A stretch of DNA of 64,000 bases from positions 1 to 64,000 of the forward strand of contig CAZHQW010000003.1 in the NCBI GenBank assembly GCA_964534745.1, given 5' to 3'. This stretch comes from G020354785 sp964534745 (GTDB lineage Bacteria > Bacteroidota > Bacteroidia > Bacteroidales > UBA10428). Below the pieces are notes generated by a model that ran no database searches, was not told where the DNA came from, and saw nothing but the letters and a program-made list of their open reading frames with translations. This document shows, piece after piece, positions 33,770 through 43,548 of this stretch (positions are counted from its first letter, which is position 1; every line of letters starts with the position of its first letter). The position numbers were made by a program, and so were the translations under genes.

Positions 33770-36694
33770 CTATAAGAAGCTTGTATTAATGGATAAAATA
33801 AATTCCGTTGCAAAATTATTTTGCAAAGGCATGTATGAGCACCTGATTCCTGTGTTAAAAGGAAAAATAAATCTTAAAATATTCAAATCGGCAGTCAGTT
33901 CTGCCCCAAAGGAATTATATATGCCCGTAAATAAATCATCTTCTGATTCAGGATTATCTCTGACATTATAACCATAGGCATGATCATAGAAAAGATTCAT
34001 TTTTATCCTCCTGACATAAGCCAGCGGACCCAGGGAAATTTCGGGATAGGCCAGGGGCAATGAATAATCAAGGGACAGCTTCCACGACTCTTCAGAATAA
34101 TAATTCGGATAACCGCGCGGCATAAGTATTCTGTTTATATAGTAAATAAACATTTCAGGGTATTGCTTTTGCATTCCTCCATAGATTCTGAAGCTATGAT
34201 GTGGTAGTAATCCGGGAAAGTAAAACCGTGAGCTGACCGATAGCAATGAGCCAAATAATTTATTTGAAAACGAGTGAGTGTATGTAAAATACAATGACTG
34301 TCCCCATATATAATCAATATCGCGGTATGAAAGCCTTAAGTATCTGTATAGTCCCAGCTTATAATGAATACCTGATATGCCTTTTTTATATCCGCCGTCA
34401 AAATAATAAAGTGTATTGAATTCGTATTCGGCCTGTGGAATTACTATTTTAACATATTTACTATTGCTAAACTTCAGGGGCAGATAAGTTTTTACAAAAT
34501 AGCTTTTCTTAAATGACATGTCTTCAGGGGCATCAATATTCTGATACAGCTTCAGGTAAGTTGACGGGCCTCCCAGCGCGGCTGAAAGTTCTATCACCGG
34601 ATAAAATCCGGAATATGTAAATTTTGGATACAGGTAGTGATATCCGTTTTCATATGAATATCCTATGCTTGAAAAAGCAGTACTCAGATTATTCTGTGAT
34701 AGTATTGTTAATCCCAATGACACCGGCAATTCCGACAAATCAATATCATCATAGTCAAGGTCAATATAAAACGGATACCAGCTATGAAAATTAAACATAT
34801 GTGCCAGACGCGAATAATAAACTGGCTTATATATTTCAGTGGGTATGTCACTTTCCTGTATATTCTTACCTTCCTGCTGTGCCAGTGGCCTGTACCATTT
34901 TACCGATTTGTCGCTTACGTTCTTCATGGGAATCCATCCCGATGTATCAAGCTCCGCTGATACCGACTTATATCCGTTTGAAGTATAGTCCGCATATATC
35001 ATTTCATCACTTCCCGGTTTTACCGAGGGATCATTTGCTCCGTATATGGAAGAAGTTACCTGGAATACATTTCCTGATACTTTACTGATAGCATAAATAT
35101 TGTCGATTCCATTAAATCCTCCGGTAAATAGAACATAACTCTTCCATTCCACAGGATGTGAAATCTCGGTATTTTTTGAATTAAACATAGTGCTCCATGC
35201 CCTTCCCGCAAAACTGTATTTCATTATTTTCTTGCCATCTTCACTAACGGCAACAGCTAAAATATCACCGCCGGCTGTCCATTCAGGATACTGAAGCATC
35301 ATACCTGCGGGAGACTGTATTCTGTTTACAACATCTCCGTTATGTGCATCAATTACTGCTAAATAATTATTATTACAGTTATCTATCTCAATTACAACTA
35401 CTTTACTTCCGTCATTTGAAATAGAAGGTGAAAAATATCTTGTTTTTCGCGTCAGTTGCTCTTTCTTTCCGGTTTCTATATCCATAATTTTAATCACAGA
35501 AAAGCTGCGTTGTTCCCATCTGGGGTCAGGTACTACTTCATCCCAGACAATTTTATTGCACCGTGATGATATCCTGTCAGTTGACATATATCCGGGAGTA
35601 TGTATTGTCTTTTCGTGCCCGGCTTCCGAAATCAGCACAAAGCGGGTTAAGTGGTCAATGCTGCTTTTTAAAACAACAACAGTACTGTCACTGACATACT
35701 GAGGATACCTGTAGCTTGTATAAAATTTTGTTCTTTCTGGCGAAATATATGAATAATCCGTATAATTAATATTTTTCATCTGATTAGTCCACAAGTATTT
35801 AAGGCTATCAAATGTTTCTTCATACAATTTTACCTTTGAAAGGTTATAGTTCTTTTTCAATCCAAGGTAAAAGGGGCATAACAAATAAGGATTCCTGGCA
35901 ACATTATCCAGCATGTTGCTGCAAAAGGCGCTGTCATATTTTAACCTTGCATATGCTACCATAAAATATCCCGAATGATAATAGTCCGGTATATACTCCC
36001 TGAATGAGCCAAAATACATTCTATCATAAGAAATCTTACTTTCACTTTCCGTAACAATAGCCCTTAATTTCATTTCAAATGAAGGAAGCCTTCCTCTGCC
36101 TGTGCTTGAAAGAGCTGTTTCCGTTACAACGGCATCTCCTTCCAAAAACCAGAGGGGCAGATACCCAACCAGCGCAGCTGTCGCCTGCTGTCCGAAAGCC
36201 AATGTTAATATTCGCGTAAATCCCTGGTTGAGTTTATTAACCTGTGCTATATGCCTGAACTCATGGAGTGCAAGTTGTTCGAGCCAGTCTTCCCCGTAAA
36301 TGTCATGCGGAGGAGTAGTAATAAACTCCATACGTTTTGGAGCCCATGATACATACCCGTTAGATAGTACGGAACTGTTGTGGAGTATAACCGGAACTTT
36401 GCCCGGTCTGCTGTCAAGGCTTTTTGTGATATGCTCATACGAATAATCAAGAATGTTTGCCAGTCTGTTTGACTCTTTGTAGAATTCCTTCGGGTATATA
36501 ATTTTGAAGTGCGCTGTATTTATCTGTTCCCATGAAGTTGAAAACGGATCCTGTCCGGTTGAATAGAACTGCGCAGATCCTTGTAAGTCAGACAAATTAA
36601 GAAAGAGAAGAAAAATAAAAAAACTCTTATAATTAAAGGCTTTAAATCTAAGTTTCGATAGTCTCACGTTGAATTTTGCTCCCAAAATAATCAA
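33770..36694 (-). CDS. secreted metalloprotease-like/beta-propeller/outer-membrane-barrel fusion
   Basis: A 974-residue protein. A signal peptide (hydrophobic 25-36, cleavage near GSAQ) is followed by a gluzincin-type (peptidase MA-like) domain with HEFRH at 144-148 and a downstream WFLEGDA whose Glu185 is the expected third zinc ligand. Residues about 310-590 contain TolB/WD40-like propeller repeats (for example YPEWTAGGDILAV and SPSISNDGSKVV). The C-terminal about 330 residues are aromatic-rich amphipathic strands ending in a hydrophobic strand (FILSINTSFL), like the BamA/D15-type barrel. The inferred role is an outer-membrane-anchored protease or glycan/protein-binding factor. No named family covers the whole. 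Confidence 0.8.
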   Translation of the reverse strand: MIILGAKFNVRLSKLRFKAFNYKSFFIFLLFLNLSDLQGSAQFYSTGQDPFSTSWEQINTAHFKIIYPKEFYKESNRLANILDYSYEHITKSLDSRPGKVPVILHNSSVLSNGYVSWAPKRMEFITTPPHDIYGEDWLEQLALHEFRHIAQVNKLNQGFTRILTLAFGQQATAALVGYLPLWFLEGDAVVTETALSSTGRGRLPSFEMKLRAIVTESESKISYDRMYFGSFREYIPDYYHSGYFMVAYARLKYDSAFCSNMLDNVARNPYLLCPFYLGLKKNYNLSKVKLYEETFDSLKYLWTNQMKNINYTDYSYISPERTKFYTSYRYPQYVSDSTVVVLKSSIDHLTRFVLISEAGHEKTIHTPGYMSTDRISSRCNKIVWDEVVPDPRWEQRSFSVIKIMDIETGKKEQLTRKTRYFSPSISNDGSKVVVIEIDNCNNNYLAVIDAHNGDVVNRIQSPAGMMLQYPEWTAGGDILAVAVSEDGKKIMKYSFAGRAWSTMFNSKNTEISHPVEWKSYVLFTGGFNGIDNIYAISKVSGNVFQVTSSIYGANDPSVKPGSDEMIYADYTSNGYKSVSAELDTSGWIPMKNVSDKSVKWYRPLAQQEGKNIQESDIPTEIYKPVYYSRLAHMFNFHSWYPFYIDLDYDDIDLSELPVSLGLTILSQNNLSTAFSSIGYSYENGYHYLYPKFTYSGFYPVIELSAALGGPSTYLKLYQNIDAPEDMSFKKSYFVKTYLPLKFSNSKYVKIVIPQAEYEFNTLYYFDGGYKKGISGIHYKLGLYRYLRLSYRDIDYIWGQSLYFTYTHSFSNKLFGSLLSVSSRFYFPGLLPHHSFRIYGGMQKQYPEMFIYYINRILMPRGYPNYYSEESWKLSLDYSLPLAYPEISLGPLAYVRRIKMNLFYDHAYGYNVRDNPESEDDLFTGIYNSFGAELTADLNILRFIFPFNTGIRCSYMPLQNNFATEFILSINTSFL

Positions 36695-36704
36695 ATTACA
36701 AACT

Positions 36705-37946
36705 TTATGCGTCTACTATTTTAAAAAGCTTATCCGATCTTCTTATAAGCCTTTCAATGGGTATTGAGAATCTCTGGCCCTGTACTGTCTGTAATACATT
36801 CTTAAGATCTACCCTTATTTCTTTGACAATAGTCTGTATTACTCCTGTTGTCGGACCCGTTATAAGTATCTCATCGCCTACGTTCAGTGTACTTGCTTCA
36901 CATGTGAATTCAGCAACCTTAATTCTGTCAAAATAATTTACTCCTTTCCCTATAAATATTTTCCTTTTGGTAGCCTTTGAGCCATAAATATCACTCCATT
37001 CACCCAGTTTTTTACCAAGGTAATATCCGTCCCAGAATCCCCTGTTAAAAACAGCTGATAATCGTTCAGTCCATTTATCTGCCTTGTCTTTTGTGAATGT
37101 GCCATTCAGGCATGAATTTATTGCTTCGTTATAACATTCGGTCACAGTTTTAACATATTCGGGAGGCCTTGCTCTTCCTTCAATTTTCAGAACACTGACC
37201 CCCGCTTTGAGGATTTTATCCAGGAAGTGTATTGTACAAAGGTCTTTTGGGGACATTATATGCTCATTCTCAATATCCAGTTCAAATCCTGTTTCTTTAT
37301 CCCTTACAGTGTATGTTCGACGGCAATCCTGCAGGCATTCACCCCTGTTTGCGGAATAGTTGTGTTCATGAAGGCTCAGGTAGCATTTTCCTGAAATTGA
37401 CATGCACAGGGCCCCATGAATAAAAAGCTCAATCTTAACATAATCTCCCGATGGGCCATTTATTTTATCTTTTACTATATGCTTTGCAATATCGGATATC
37501 TGCTTCAAGCTTAGTTCCCTTGCAAGGACTATTACATCAGCATATTTTGAAAAAACCCTTAAAGATTCAATATTGCTGATATTTGCCTGGGTTGAAATAT
37601 GTACGCTCATACCAGCATTGTGTGCATATTCAATGGCTGCGAGGTCAGAAACAATAACCCCGTGTATCCCTGCTTTCTTTGCCAGGTCTATTATTTCTCT
37701 GATTCTTGGCAGCTCTGAGTCAAATAAAACAGTGTTTAAAGCAAGATAAGCCCTGATATTGTATTCATTACAAATATCTGTAATCTTATCCAGATCGGCT
37801 TCGGTAAAGTTGTATGATGATCTGGCACGCATGTTAAGTTTTCCCAGTCCGAAATATACCGAATTCGCGCCTCCCTGTATAGCTGCCATCAGCGAGTCAA
37901 AAGACCCTGCCGGAGCTGTCAGATCAATATCATCTCTTTTAATCAT
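36705..37946 (-). CDS. U32-family protein (TrhP/YegQ-like tRNA hydroxylation factor)
   Basis: A 413-residue member of the U32 family, now known in E. coli (YegQ/TrhP) to promote prephenate-dependent 5-hydroxyuridine formation in tRNA wobble positions rather than proteolysis. The U32 signature with IELFIHGALCMSISGKC (about 172-188) and the cysteines in the following NRGECLQDCRR are present. A C-terminal beta domain starts near residue 330. The length resembles YegQ more than the two-domain RlhA. The GTPase and kinase neighbours give no functional hint. Confidence 0.88.
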   Translation of the reverse strand: MIKRDDIDLTAPAGSFDSLMAAIQGGANSVYFGLGKLNMRARSSYNFTEADLDKITDICNEYNIRAYLALNTVLFDSELPRIREIIDLAKKAGIHGVIVSDLAAIEYAHNAGMSVHISTQANISNIESLRVFSKYADVIVLARELSLKQISDIAKHIVKDKINGPSGDYVKIELFIHGALCMSISGKCYLSLHEHNYSANRGECLQDCRRTYTVRDKETGFELDIENEHIMSPKDLCTIHFLDKILKAGVSVLKIEGRARPPEYVKTVTECYNEAINSCLNGTFTKDKADKWTERLSAVFNRGFWDGYYLGKKLGEWSDIYGSKATKRKIFIGKGVNYFDRIKVAEFTCEASTLNVGDEILITGPTTGVIQTIVKEIRVDLKNVLQTVQGQRFSIPIERLIRRSDKLFKIVDA

Positions 37947-37956
37947 CGTTCCTGTA

Positions 37957-38841
37957 TTAACTTTTAAATCCCTGAATCCAGTCCCTTGTCCCCTGGTATT
38001 TGCATGATTCGGTTGCTACTACTGAGGCTTTTTTCAAGGCTTCTGCAAAATTATTCTCTTTTAAATAATAAAAACAGAAAGCACCGTGGAAAATATCACC
38101 AGCACCCAGCGTATCAATTGCTTCTACTTTGTCTATACTAATTCTTTTATATTGATTCTTTTCTTTAAATATTAAGGGATTCTCACCTCTTGTAATTGCT
38201 ATTCTGTTTATTTTTCTTGAGGCCAGGTATTCAAATACATTCTTTCTGGTTTTAGTACCGGGAGGATAAAAATCTGCTGAACAAATAGCTATATCAACAA
38301 ATTCAAGTAATTCCTCCATGCCTTTCTTCCAGCTTCCCCCATCAATTACTACGGGTATTTTCCTTTTTTTTGCTTCCCTGGCAATTCTGACGGCATATCT
38401 CATGTAAAAGCAATCAAGAAGCAATATATCATATTGACTGAGATCCTCCCCACACAAACGGCCAATCAAAATGTCATTTTCACCTGCTTCCTCACTGTAT
38501 TGTTCAGGGAAAACCGTAAGCACTGTACGGTCACCCTTTGCACCTGATGTTATCACCGTGCTTATAACAGCACCGGTATTTGTTTCGGGACTGATATCAA
38601 ATAATTTCACACTATTTTTCTGCAGTTCACCGAGGACAAATTCCCTTAATAAATGGTTGCCAACAGAAGTGATCAAGGCTGCATTTCCTCCAAGATTTGA
38701 AAAGGTAATTGCCGCATTTGCAGCCGGCCCTCCAAGATAAAATGCATTCCTGCTGACCAGGGTCTTTGTATTTACACGGGGATACCTGTCCGTTACAAAC
38801 TGTATATCAATAGTATTTAATCCTGCAAATAGCCCTCTCAT
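37957..38841 (-). CDS. PfkB-family carbohydrate kinase
   Basis: A 294-residue ribokinase-fold sugar kinase. The N-terminal GLNTIDIQFV and GGPAANAAITFSNLGG blocks and the C-terminal DTLGAGD (243-249, catalytic base Asp249) are intact. The substrate is not readable from sequence; it is only distantly similar to the adenosine-kinase-like protein at 8515-9483. It overlaps xth by 4 bases (38838-38841) and lies 10 bases before the U32 gene, so xth-kinase-U32 is probably one transcript. Confidence 0.88.
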   Translation of the reverse strand: MRGLFAGLNTIDIQFVTDRYPRVNTKTLVSRNAFYLGGPAANAAITFSNLGGNAALITSVGNHLLREFVLGELQKNSVKLFDISPETNTGAVISTVITSGAKGDRTVLTVFPEQYSEEAGENDILIGRLCGEDLSQYDILLLDCFYMRYAVRIAREAKKRKIPVVIDGGSWKKGMEELLEFVDIAICSADFYPPGTKTRKNVFEYLASRKINRIAITRGENPLIFKEKNQYKRISIDKVEAIDTLGAGDIFHGAFCFYYLKENNFAEALKKASVVATESCKYQGTRDWIQGFKS

Positions 38842-39611
38842 ATCATGTCCATTTCAACATAAACCGGACAGTGATCAGAGTGGCTTACTTTATTCAGTAT
38901 GCCTGCTCCTTTTAATATAGGCCTTAAAGACTCCGATACTAAATGATAATCAATACGCCATCCCAGGTTCTTTGCCCTTGCATTTGCCCTGTAACTCCAC
39001 CACGAATATTGTTCGGGTTCCTTATTAAATTCTCTGAATGTATCAATAAACCCGCTATTAATAAAATTATCAAACCACTCTCTTTCTTCAGGCAAAAAGC
39101 CCGATGACTTCTTATGTTTTTCAGGATAATTGATGTCTATCGGCTTATGGCATATATTAAAATCACCTGATACTATTATATTTTTCCTTTCTTTTCTGAG
39201 ATTGTTAATATATGTTTGGAAGTCACCGAGGAATTTCATCTTAAAATCCTGCCTGACTCCCCCCTGGGTGCCCGAAGGAACATATACACAAAGCAGGGTT
39301 ATGTCGCCATAATCAGCTCTTATCATCCTCCCTTCGGCATCATACTCTTCAATATTCATTCCGTACCATATCGCATCAGGCTTATTCCTGCTGAAGAGGG
39401 ATGTGCCGCTATATCCTTTCTTTAAGGCAAAATACCAGTAAGTATTATACCCTAATTTTTCAAAAACAGATCTGTCCGCCTGGTCTGCCTGAACCTTTGT
39501 TTCCTGTAAACACAAAATATCGGGTTTCTCTTCTTTTAACCAGTCCGTAAAACCTTTGCCTGTAGCTGCCCTGATACCGTTTATATTATAAGTTACTACA
39601 CTTCTGATCAT
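38838..39611 (-). CDS. xth: exodeoxyribonuclease III / AP endonuclease
   Basis: A 257-residue Mg-dependent endonuclease/exonuclease/phosphatase-fold enzyme that cleaves abasic sites and removes 3' blocks in base-excision repair. Catalytic motifs are present: TYNINGIR (Asn10), LCLQETKVQ (Glu37), SGDFNICH (Asp and Asn), WRIDYHLV and the terminal HSDHCPV. The length is typical of ExoA/Xth. It is first in the minus-strand unit and diverges from rsgA. Confidence 0.95.
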   Translation of the reverse strand: MIRSVVTYNINGIRAATGKGFTDWLKEEKPDILCLQETKVQADQADRSVFEKLGYNTYWYFALKKGYSGTSLFSRNKPDAIWYGMNIEEYDAEGRMIRADYGDITLLCVYVPSGTQGGVRQDFKMKFLGDFQTYINNLRKERKNIIVSGDFNICHKPIDINYPEKHKKSSGFLPEEREWFDNFINSGFIDTFREFNKEPEQYSWWSYRANARAKNLGWRIDYHLVSESLRPILKGAGILNKVSHSDHCPVYVEMDMI

Positions 39612-39702
39612 AATTATTTTGTTTATTTTATAAAAATAATAAATATATTATTTAATTTGAGTACATAATCTTTGCAAGAACCTGTAAATAAATAAATACA
39701 AA

Positions 39703-40632
39703 TTGGAGAAAGGGCTTGTAATAAAATCAACCGGGAGCTGGCATACTGTTAAAAGTGGTTCTGATATTATTAAATGCAAAATTAAAGGCAGATTCCGCAT
39801 AAAGGATATCACTACCACTAATCCTGTTACAGTTGGGGATATAGTTAGTTACGAAAAATCAGGTAATAATAACATAGGATTAATTACAGATATCCAGGAA
39901 CGGAAGAACTACATCATCAGGAAAGCATCCAACCTGTCAAAAGAAGCTCATCTTATTGCAGCCAATGTTGATCAGGCATTCCTAATGTTTACCCTGAATT
40001 TTCCCCGGACTCTTCTGGAATTTGTTGACAGGTTTCTTGTTACAGCCGAAGCTTATCATATCCCGACAATATTAATAATCAACAAAGTCGATCTGTATGA
40101 TGATATTACCCTGGAAAGGATGCGCTCGGTAAGGTCTATTTACGAAAATGCCGGTTACATATGTTATGAGACATCTGTAACAGAGAATATCAATATTGAT
40201 ACAATAAAAAGCCTTATGAAAGATAAGATCAGCGTTATCTCAGGTAATTCAGGAGTCGGAAAATCAGCGCTTATCAATGCAATAGATAAAAATCTCAATT
40301 TAAAGGTCGAAGAGATTTCGTCTTACCATAAGAAGGGCAAACATACCACTACTTTCTCTGAAATGTTTGAACTTGAAAGTGGTGGCTATATTATTGATAC
40401 CCCGGGAATAAAAGGATTCGGATTAATAGATTTCAAGGAAAATGAAATCAGCCTTTTTTTCCCTGAGATTTTCAAGTTATCCAAAAATTGCCAGTACTAT
40501 AACTGCAGTCATGTCCATGAACCCGGGTGTGCAGTTAAAAAAGCCCTGGAAAACGGTTTATTAAGCCCGTCAAGATATAAAAGCTATGTTAATATTCTGG
40601 ATAATGACCCGGGCAAATACAGAACTGAATAA
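39703..40632 (+). CDS. rsgA: ribosome small-subunit-dependent GTPase A
   Basis: RsgA is a circularly permuted GTPase that assists late 30S maturation. An N-terminal OB domain (1-70) is followed by permuted G motifs: G4 NKVD (127-130), G1 GNSGVGKS (181-188) and G3 DTPG (232-235). The C-terminal zinc site is Cys263, Cys268, His270 and Cys276. The 309-residue length is typical. The only plausible start is TTG at 39703; there is no in-frame ATG before the OB domain. Confidence 0.95.
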   Translation: MEKGLVIKSTGSWHTVKSGSDIIKCKIKGRFRIKDITTTNPVTVGDIVSYEKSGNNNIGLITDIQERKNYIIRKASNLSKEAHLIAANVDQAFLMFTLNFPRTLLEFVDRFLVTAEAYHIPTILIINKVDLYDDITLERMRSVRSIYENAGYICYETSVTENINIDTIKSLMKDKISVISGNSGVGKSALINAIDKNLNLKVEEISSYHKKGKHTTTFSEMFELESGGYIIDTPGIKGFGLIDFKENEISLFFPEIFKLSKNCQYYNCSHVHEPGCAVKKALENGLLSPSRYKSYVNILDNDPGKYRTE

Positions 40633-40725
40633 TAGATTACTATTTTATAATTCTGTTAATGAATTTATAAGTATTTTTATTTTTTAATATTTATCTTAGA
40701 TATTTTCGAATATTTGCTCAGGATA

Positions 40726-43545
40726 ATGAAAAGACTTTATATATATCTTGCTATTGTTATAATAATAGTTGTTGGCCTGAACGTACTGTTATTCTACCAG
40801 TCGTATTTAAGGCAAATATCCTATCAAAGGAATATTCTTTTCCAGCAGGCTGAAAATGCAGGTGATGAAATTGAATCTGTGGTCTCTGCATTTGAAAGCG
40901 ACATCAACAAAATACTTTTCTATGACGATATTGCAGAGATCTTCAGCAGCAGTGACATAAAGGAAATCGGGATGAGAAATCTCAAGGTGTTTTACTCAAC
41001 TTATACCGACCTTATCAAGAATATATACATATATGACCGTAATAAAAATGTACTTAACCTGTTTAAAGACAAAAAAGGCAACTTCATAGTTGACCATTAC
41101 ATCGCACAGAGGCAGGCCGTGCTTGAAGAAAGGGATATTATCAGGATCAAAAATAACAATTACCAGTTTTTCCTGCCGGTATTCAAGGACAACAAGGTAT
41201 ATGGAAATATAATTGTAGCAGTTGATTTTACCAGGTACATGAACTCGGTTCTGGATAAGTATTATCTCGAAAATGCACTGTGGCAATCGATCATTGACAG
41301 TGCCGGAAATATATTATCGACAAATATCGGACCTGACGTTGAATTCACAAGAATCAATATTATAAAGGCAAACCTTAAAAAGGAAGTAAAAAATTACATA
41401 AAGCATACTGCATATATTGACAACAAAAAGGAAGTACTTATTTCTGTTTATCATCCCGTTATTATTCTTAAGCAGAGTTTTAGCCTTGTTTTTTCTTTAA
41501 ACAACAGTGTTATCCATGATTATATATTGGGGAAGATGTTTTTATCGGCCGGCCTTAGCCTTGTCATCCTTTTCTCATCAATATTCATACTGCTTCAGAT
41601 TATCCGAAATAAAACAAGGAGCGGACACGAAGTAAGCTCGGAGCTGAAAAGACTCGAGCTAATAATTGATAACCTTCCTATTGGATTATTGATCCTTGAC
41701 AGTGAAAGAAAGGTTAAAACCATCAATAAAACAGCAAAGGAATTACTGTTACTGAAGGATAATGAAAATGTTATCGGAAAGGATGTATCAGACAGGTTCC
41801 TGCTCTCAAAAAATTACTATTCAGACGAAGACAATGTATCGGCATATGATTCAAACCAGTTTATACTATACCAGAAAGAAGGCAATGAGGTGGTTGTCTA
41901 TAAAAAGGAAGTCCCTTTTCCTCTGGATGACAAAATAGTGTTTCTTGAGACTTTTATAGACATAACATCAGTTGAGAAATCAAGGAAGTATGCAGTTGCG
42001 GCCAACACTGCAAAATCTGAATTCCTGGCAAGTATGAGCCATGAAATAAGAACCCCTATGAACGGTATCATTGGGATGACAGATGCCCTTGACCAGCAAA
42101 ATCTTACACCCGCACAAAAGGAATATGTTGAGATTGTGAAAAAATCGGCTGATTTATTGCTTAATATAATAGACGATATACTGGATTTTTCAAAGATTGA
42201 ATCTGGGAAAATGCAACTTGAAGAGATACCGTTCAAACTGAGGGAAGAAATAAAACTATCACTGGACTTATTCCGTCCGATAATAAATGAAAAAAAGCTG
42301 AAACTAACGGTTAATATAAATCCCGACATTCCTGAAAACATTATTGGGGATCCTTTCAGGCTGAGGCAGGTTTTATCAAACCTGATAAGCAATGCCGTGA
42401 AGTTTACACACGAAGGAGAAATTGCGGTTGGTGTAAAACTTGAAGAGGAATATTCAGGGAATCTGACATTGTTATTTTATGTTGAAGACACGGGGGTTGG
42501 CATACCCGAGAAAAAAATTGAGAGCATATTCAGCTCGTTTACACAGGCCGATGACTCGACATCAAGAAAATACGGGGGCACCGGATTGGGGACAACAATA
42601 TCAAAACAGCTTGTCAATCTTATGCACGGTGAAATATGGGTGGAAAGTCCCTCCAGTATTACAAAAAGTAAAAAATATCCGGGTTCGAAATTTAGTTTCA
42701 CCATTGAAGTATTTTCAAATGAAAAGCTTGATAAAAATCTTAATTTCGACAATATAACTGAATTCAGCCAGGTTGACGCCCTTGTACTTACAGCTAATAT
42801 CGAAAGTAAAGTCAGGCTTGTCTATTTCTTTAAACAGATCGGAATCAAATATGAAGGGTTTAAATTTCAAATAGATAAATTAAAAGATCTGAATAATAAG
42901 TTGAAAGAAAAAGGAAAGGATATCAAACTCATATTTATAATGGACGAGCCAAATTACAAGGGATTTGAAATTGCGCATAAACTAAAGGAAAAAGCCATAT
43001 CAGATTCATACATAGTATTTATAGTAAGCTCAAATCATAAGCCCGACAATTATATCCAGGCAAAGAGAGAAGGAGTTGATTACTATTTAATACAGCCTTT
43101 TGAGAATGAAGATCTTTTAAACTATCTGCATGACACCTTCCCAAACGTTAAAGTTACAGCAGAGGAAGAGACGAAAAAAATACGGACTGACTTAAGCATT
43201 CTGGTAGCTGAAGACAATATTATAAACCAGAAAGTAGCGGAAACCATTTTCAATAATCTTGGCCTTAAAATTGAAATAGCAAATGATGGTAAGGAAACCG
43301 TTGAGAAATTTAACCGCAAAAAATACGATATAATATTTATGGACCTGGTTATGCCAAATAAAGATGGGATCCAGGCTACTGTCGATATACGCGGCACAGG
43401 CAGTCAGGTCCCCATTATTGCAATGACTGCCACAGCGAGCAAGCAAACCCAGGCCCAGGCAATAGCATCAGGAATGAATGATTACATTATTAAACCTGTT
43501 AAGCTTGAGACTGTTAGAAATATTCTTCTCAAATGGTTTGCCTGA
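40726..43545 (+). CDS. hybrid sensor histidine kinase with degenerate plus intact receiver domains
   Basis: A 939-residue membrane sensor. Two hydrophobic segments (about 4-24 and 270-295) bracket a Cache-like periplasmic sensor. A PAS domain (about 310-410), a HisKA with phospho-His439 (MSHEIRTP) and an HATPase domain (NLISNAVKF, GTGLGTTISK) follow. Next comes a receiver-like domain lacking the acidic pair and the conserved Lys (it has IQP), so it is probably a pseudo-receiver. An intact receiver ends the protein, with phospho-Asp873 (FMDLVMP), Thr and Lys in MTATAS and IIKP. The ATG at 40726 is chosen over an upstream TTG. No output regulator is nearby; it converges on polA (3-base gap). 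Confidence 0.92.
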   Translation: MKRLYIYLAIVIIIVVGLNVLLFYQSYLRQISYQRNILFQQAENAGDEIESVVSAFESDINKILFYDDIAEIFSSSDIKEIGMRNLKVFYSTYTDLIKNIYIYDRNKNVLNLFKDKKGNFIVDHYIAQRQAVLEERDIIRIKNNNYQFFLPVFKDNKVYGNIIVAVDFTRYMNSVLDKYYLENALWQSIIDSAGNILSTNIGPDVEFTRINIIKANLKKEVKNYIKHTAYIDNKKEVLISVYHPVIILKQSFSLVFSLNNSVIHDYILGKMFLSAGLSLVILFSSIFILLQIIRNKTRSGHEVSSELKRLELIIDNLPIGLLILDSERKVKTINKTAKELLLLKDNENVIGKDVSDRFLLSKNYYSDEDNVSAYDSNQFILYQKEGNEVVVYKKEVPFPLDDKIVFLETFIDITSVEKSRKYAVAANTAKSEFLASMSHEIRTPMNGIIGMTDALDQQNLTPAQKEYVEIVKKSADLLLNIIDDILDFSKIESGKMQLEEIPFKLREEIKLSLDLFRPIINEKKLKLTVNINPDIPENIIGDPFRLRQVLSNLISNAVKFTHEGEIAVGVKLEEEYSGNLTLLFYVEDTGVGIPEKKIESIFSSFTQADDSTSRKYGGTGLGTTISKQLVNLMHGEIWVESPSSITKSKKYPGSKFSFTIEVFSNEKLDKNLNFDNITEFSQVDALVLTANIESKVRLVYFFKQIGIKYEGFKFQIDKLKDLNNKLKEKGKDIKLIFIMDEPNYKGFEIAHKLKEKAISDSYIVFIVSSNHKPDNYIQAKREGVDYYLIQPFENEDLLNYLHDTFPNVKVTAEEETKKIRTDLSILVAEDNIINQKVAETIFNNLGLKIEIANDGKETVEKFNRKKYDIIFMDLVMPNKDGIQATVDIRGTGSQVPIIAMTATASKQTQAQAIASGMNDYIIKPVKLETVRNILLKWFA

Positions 43546-43548
43546 TTT

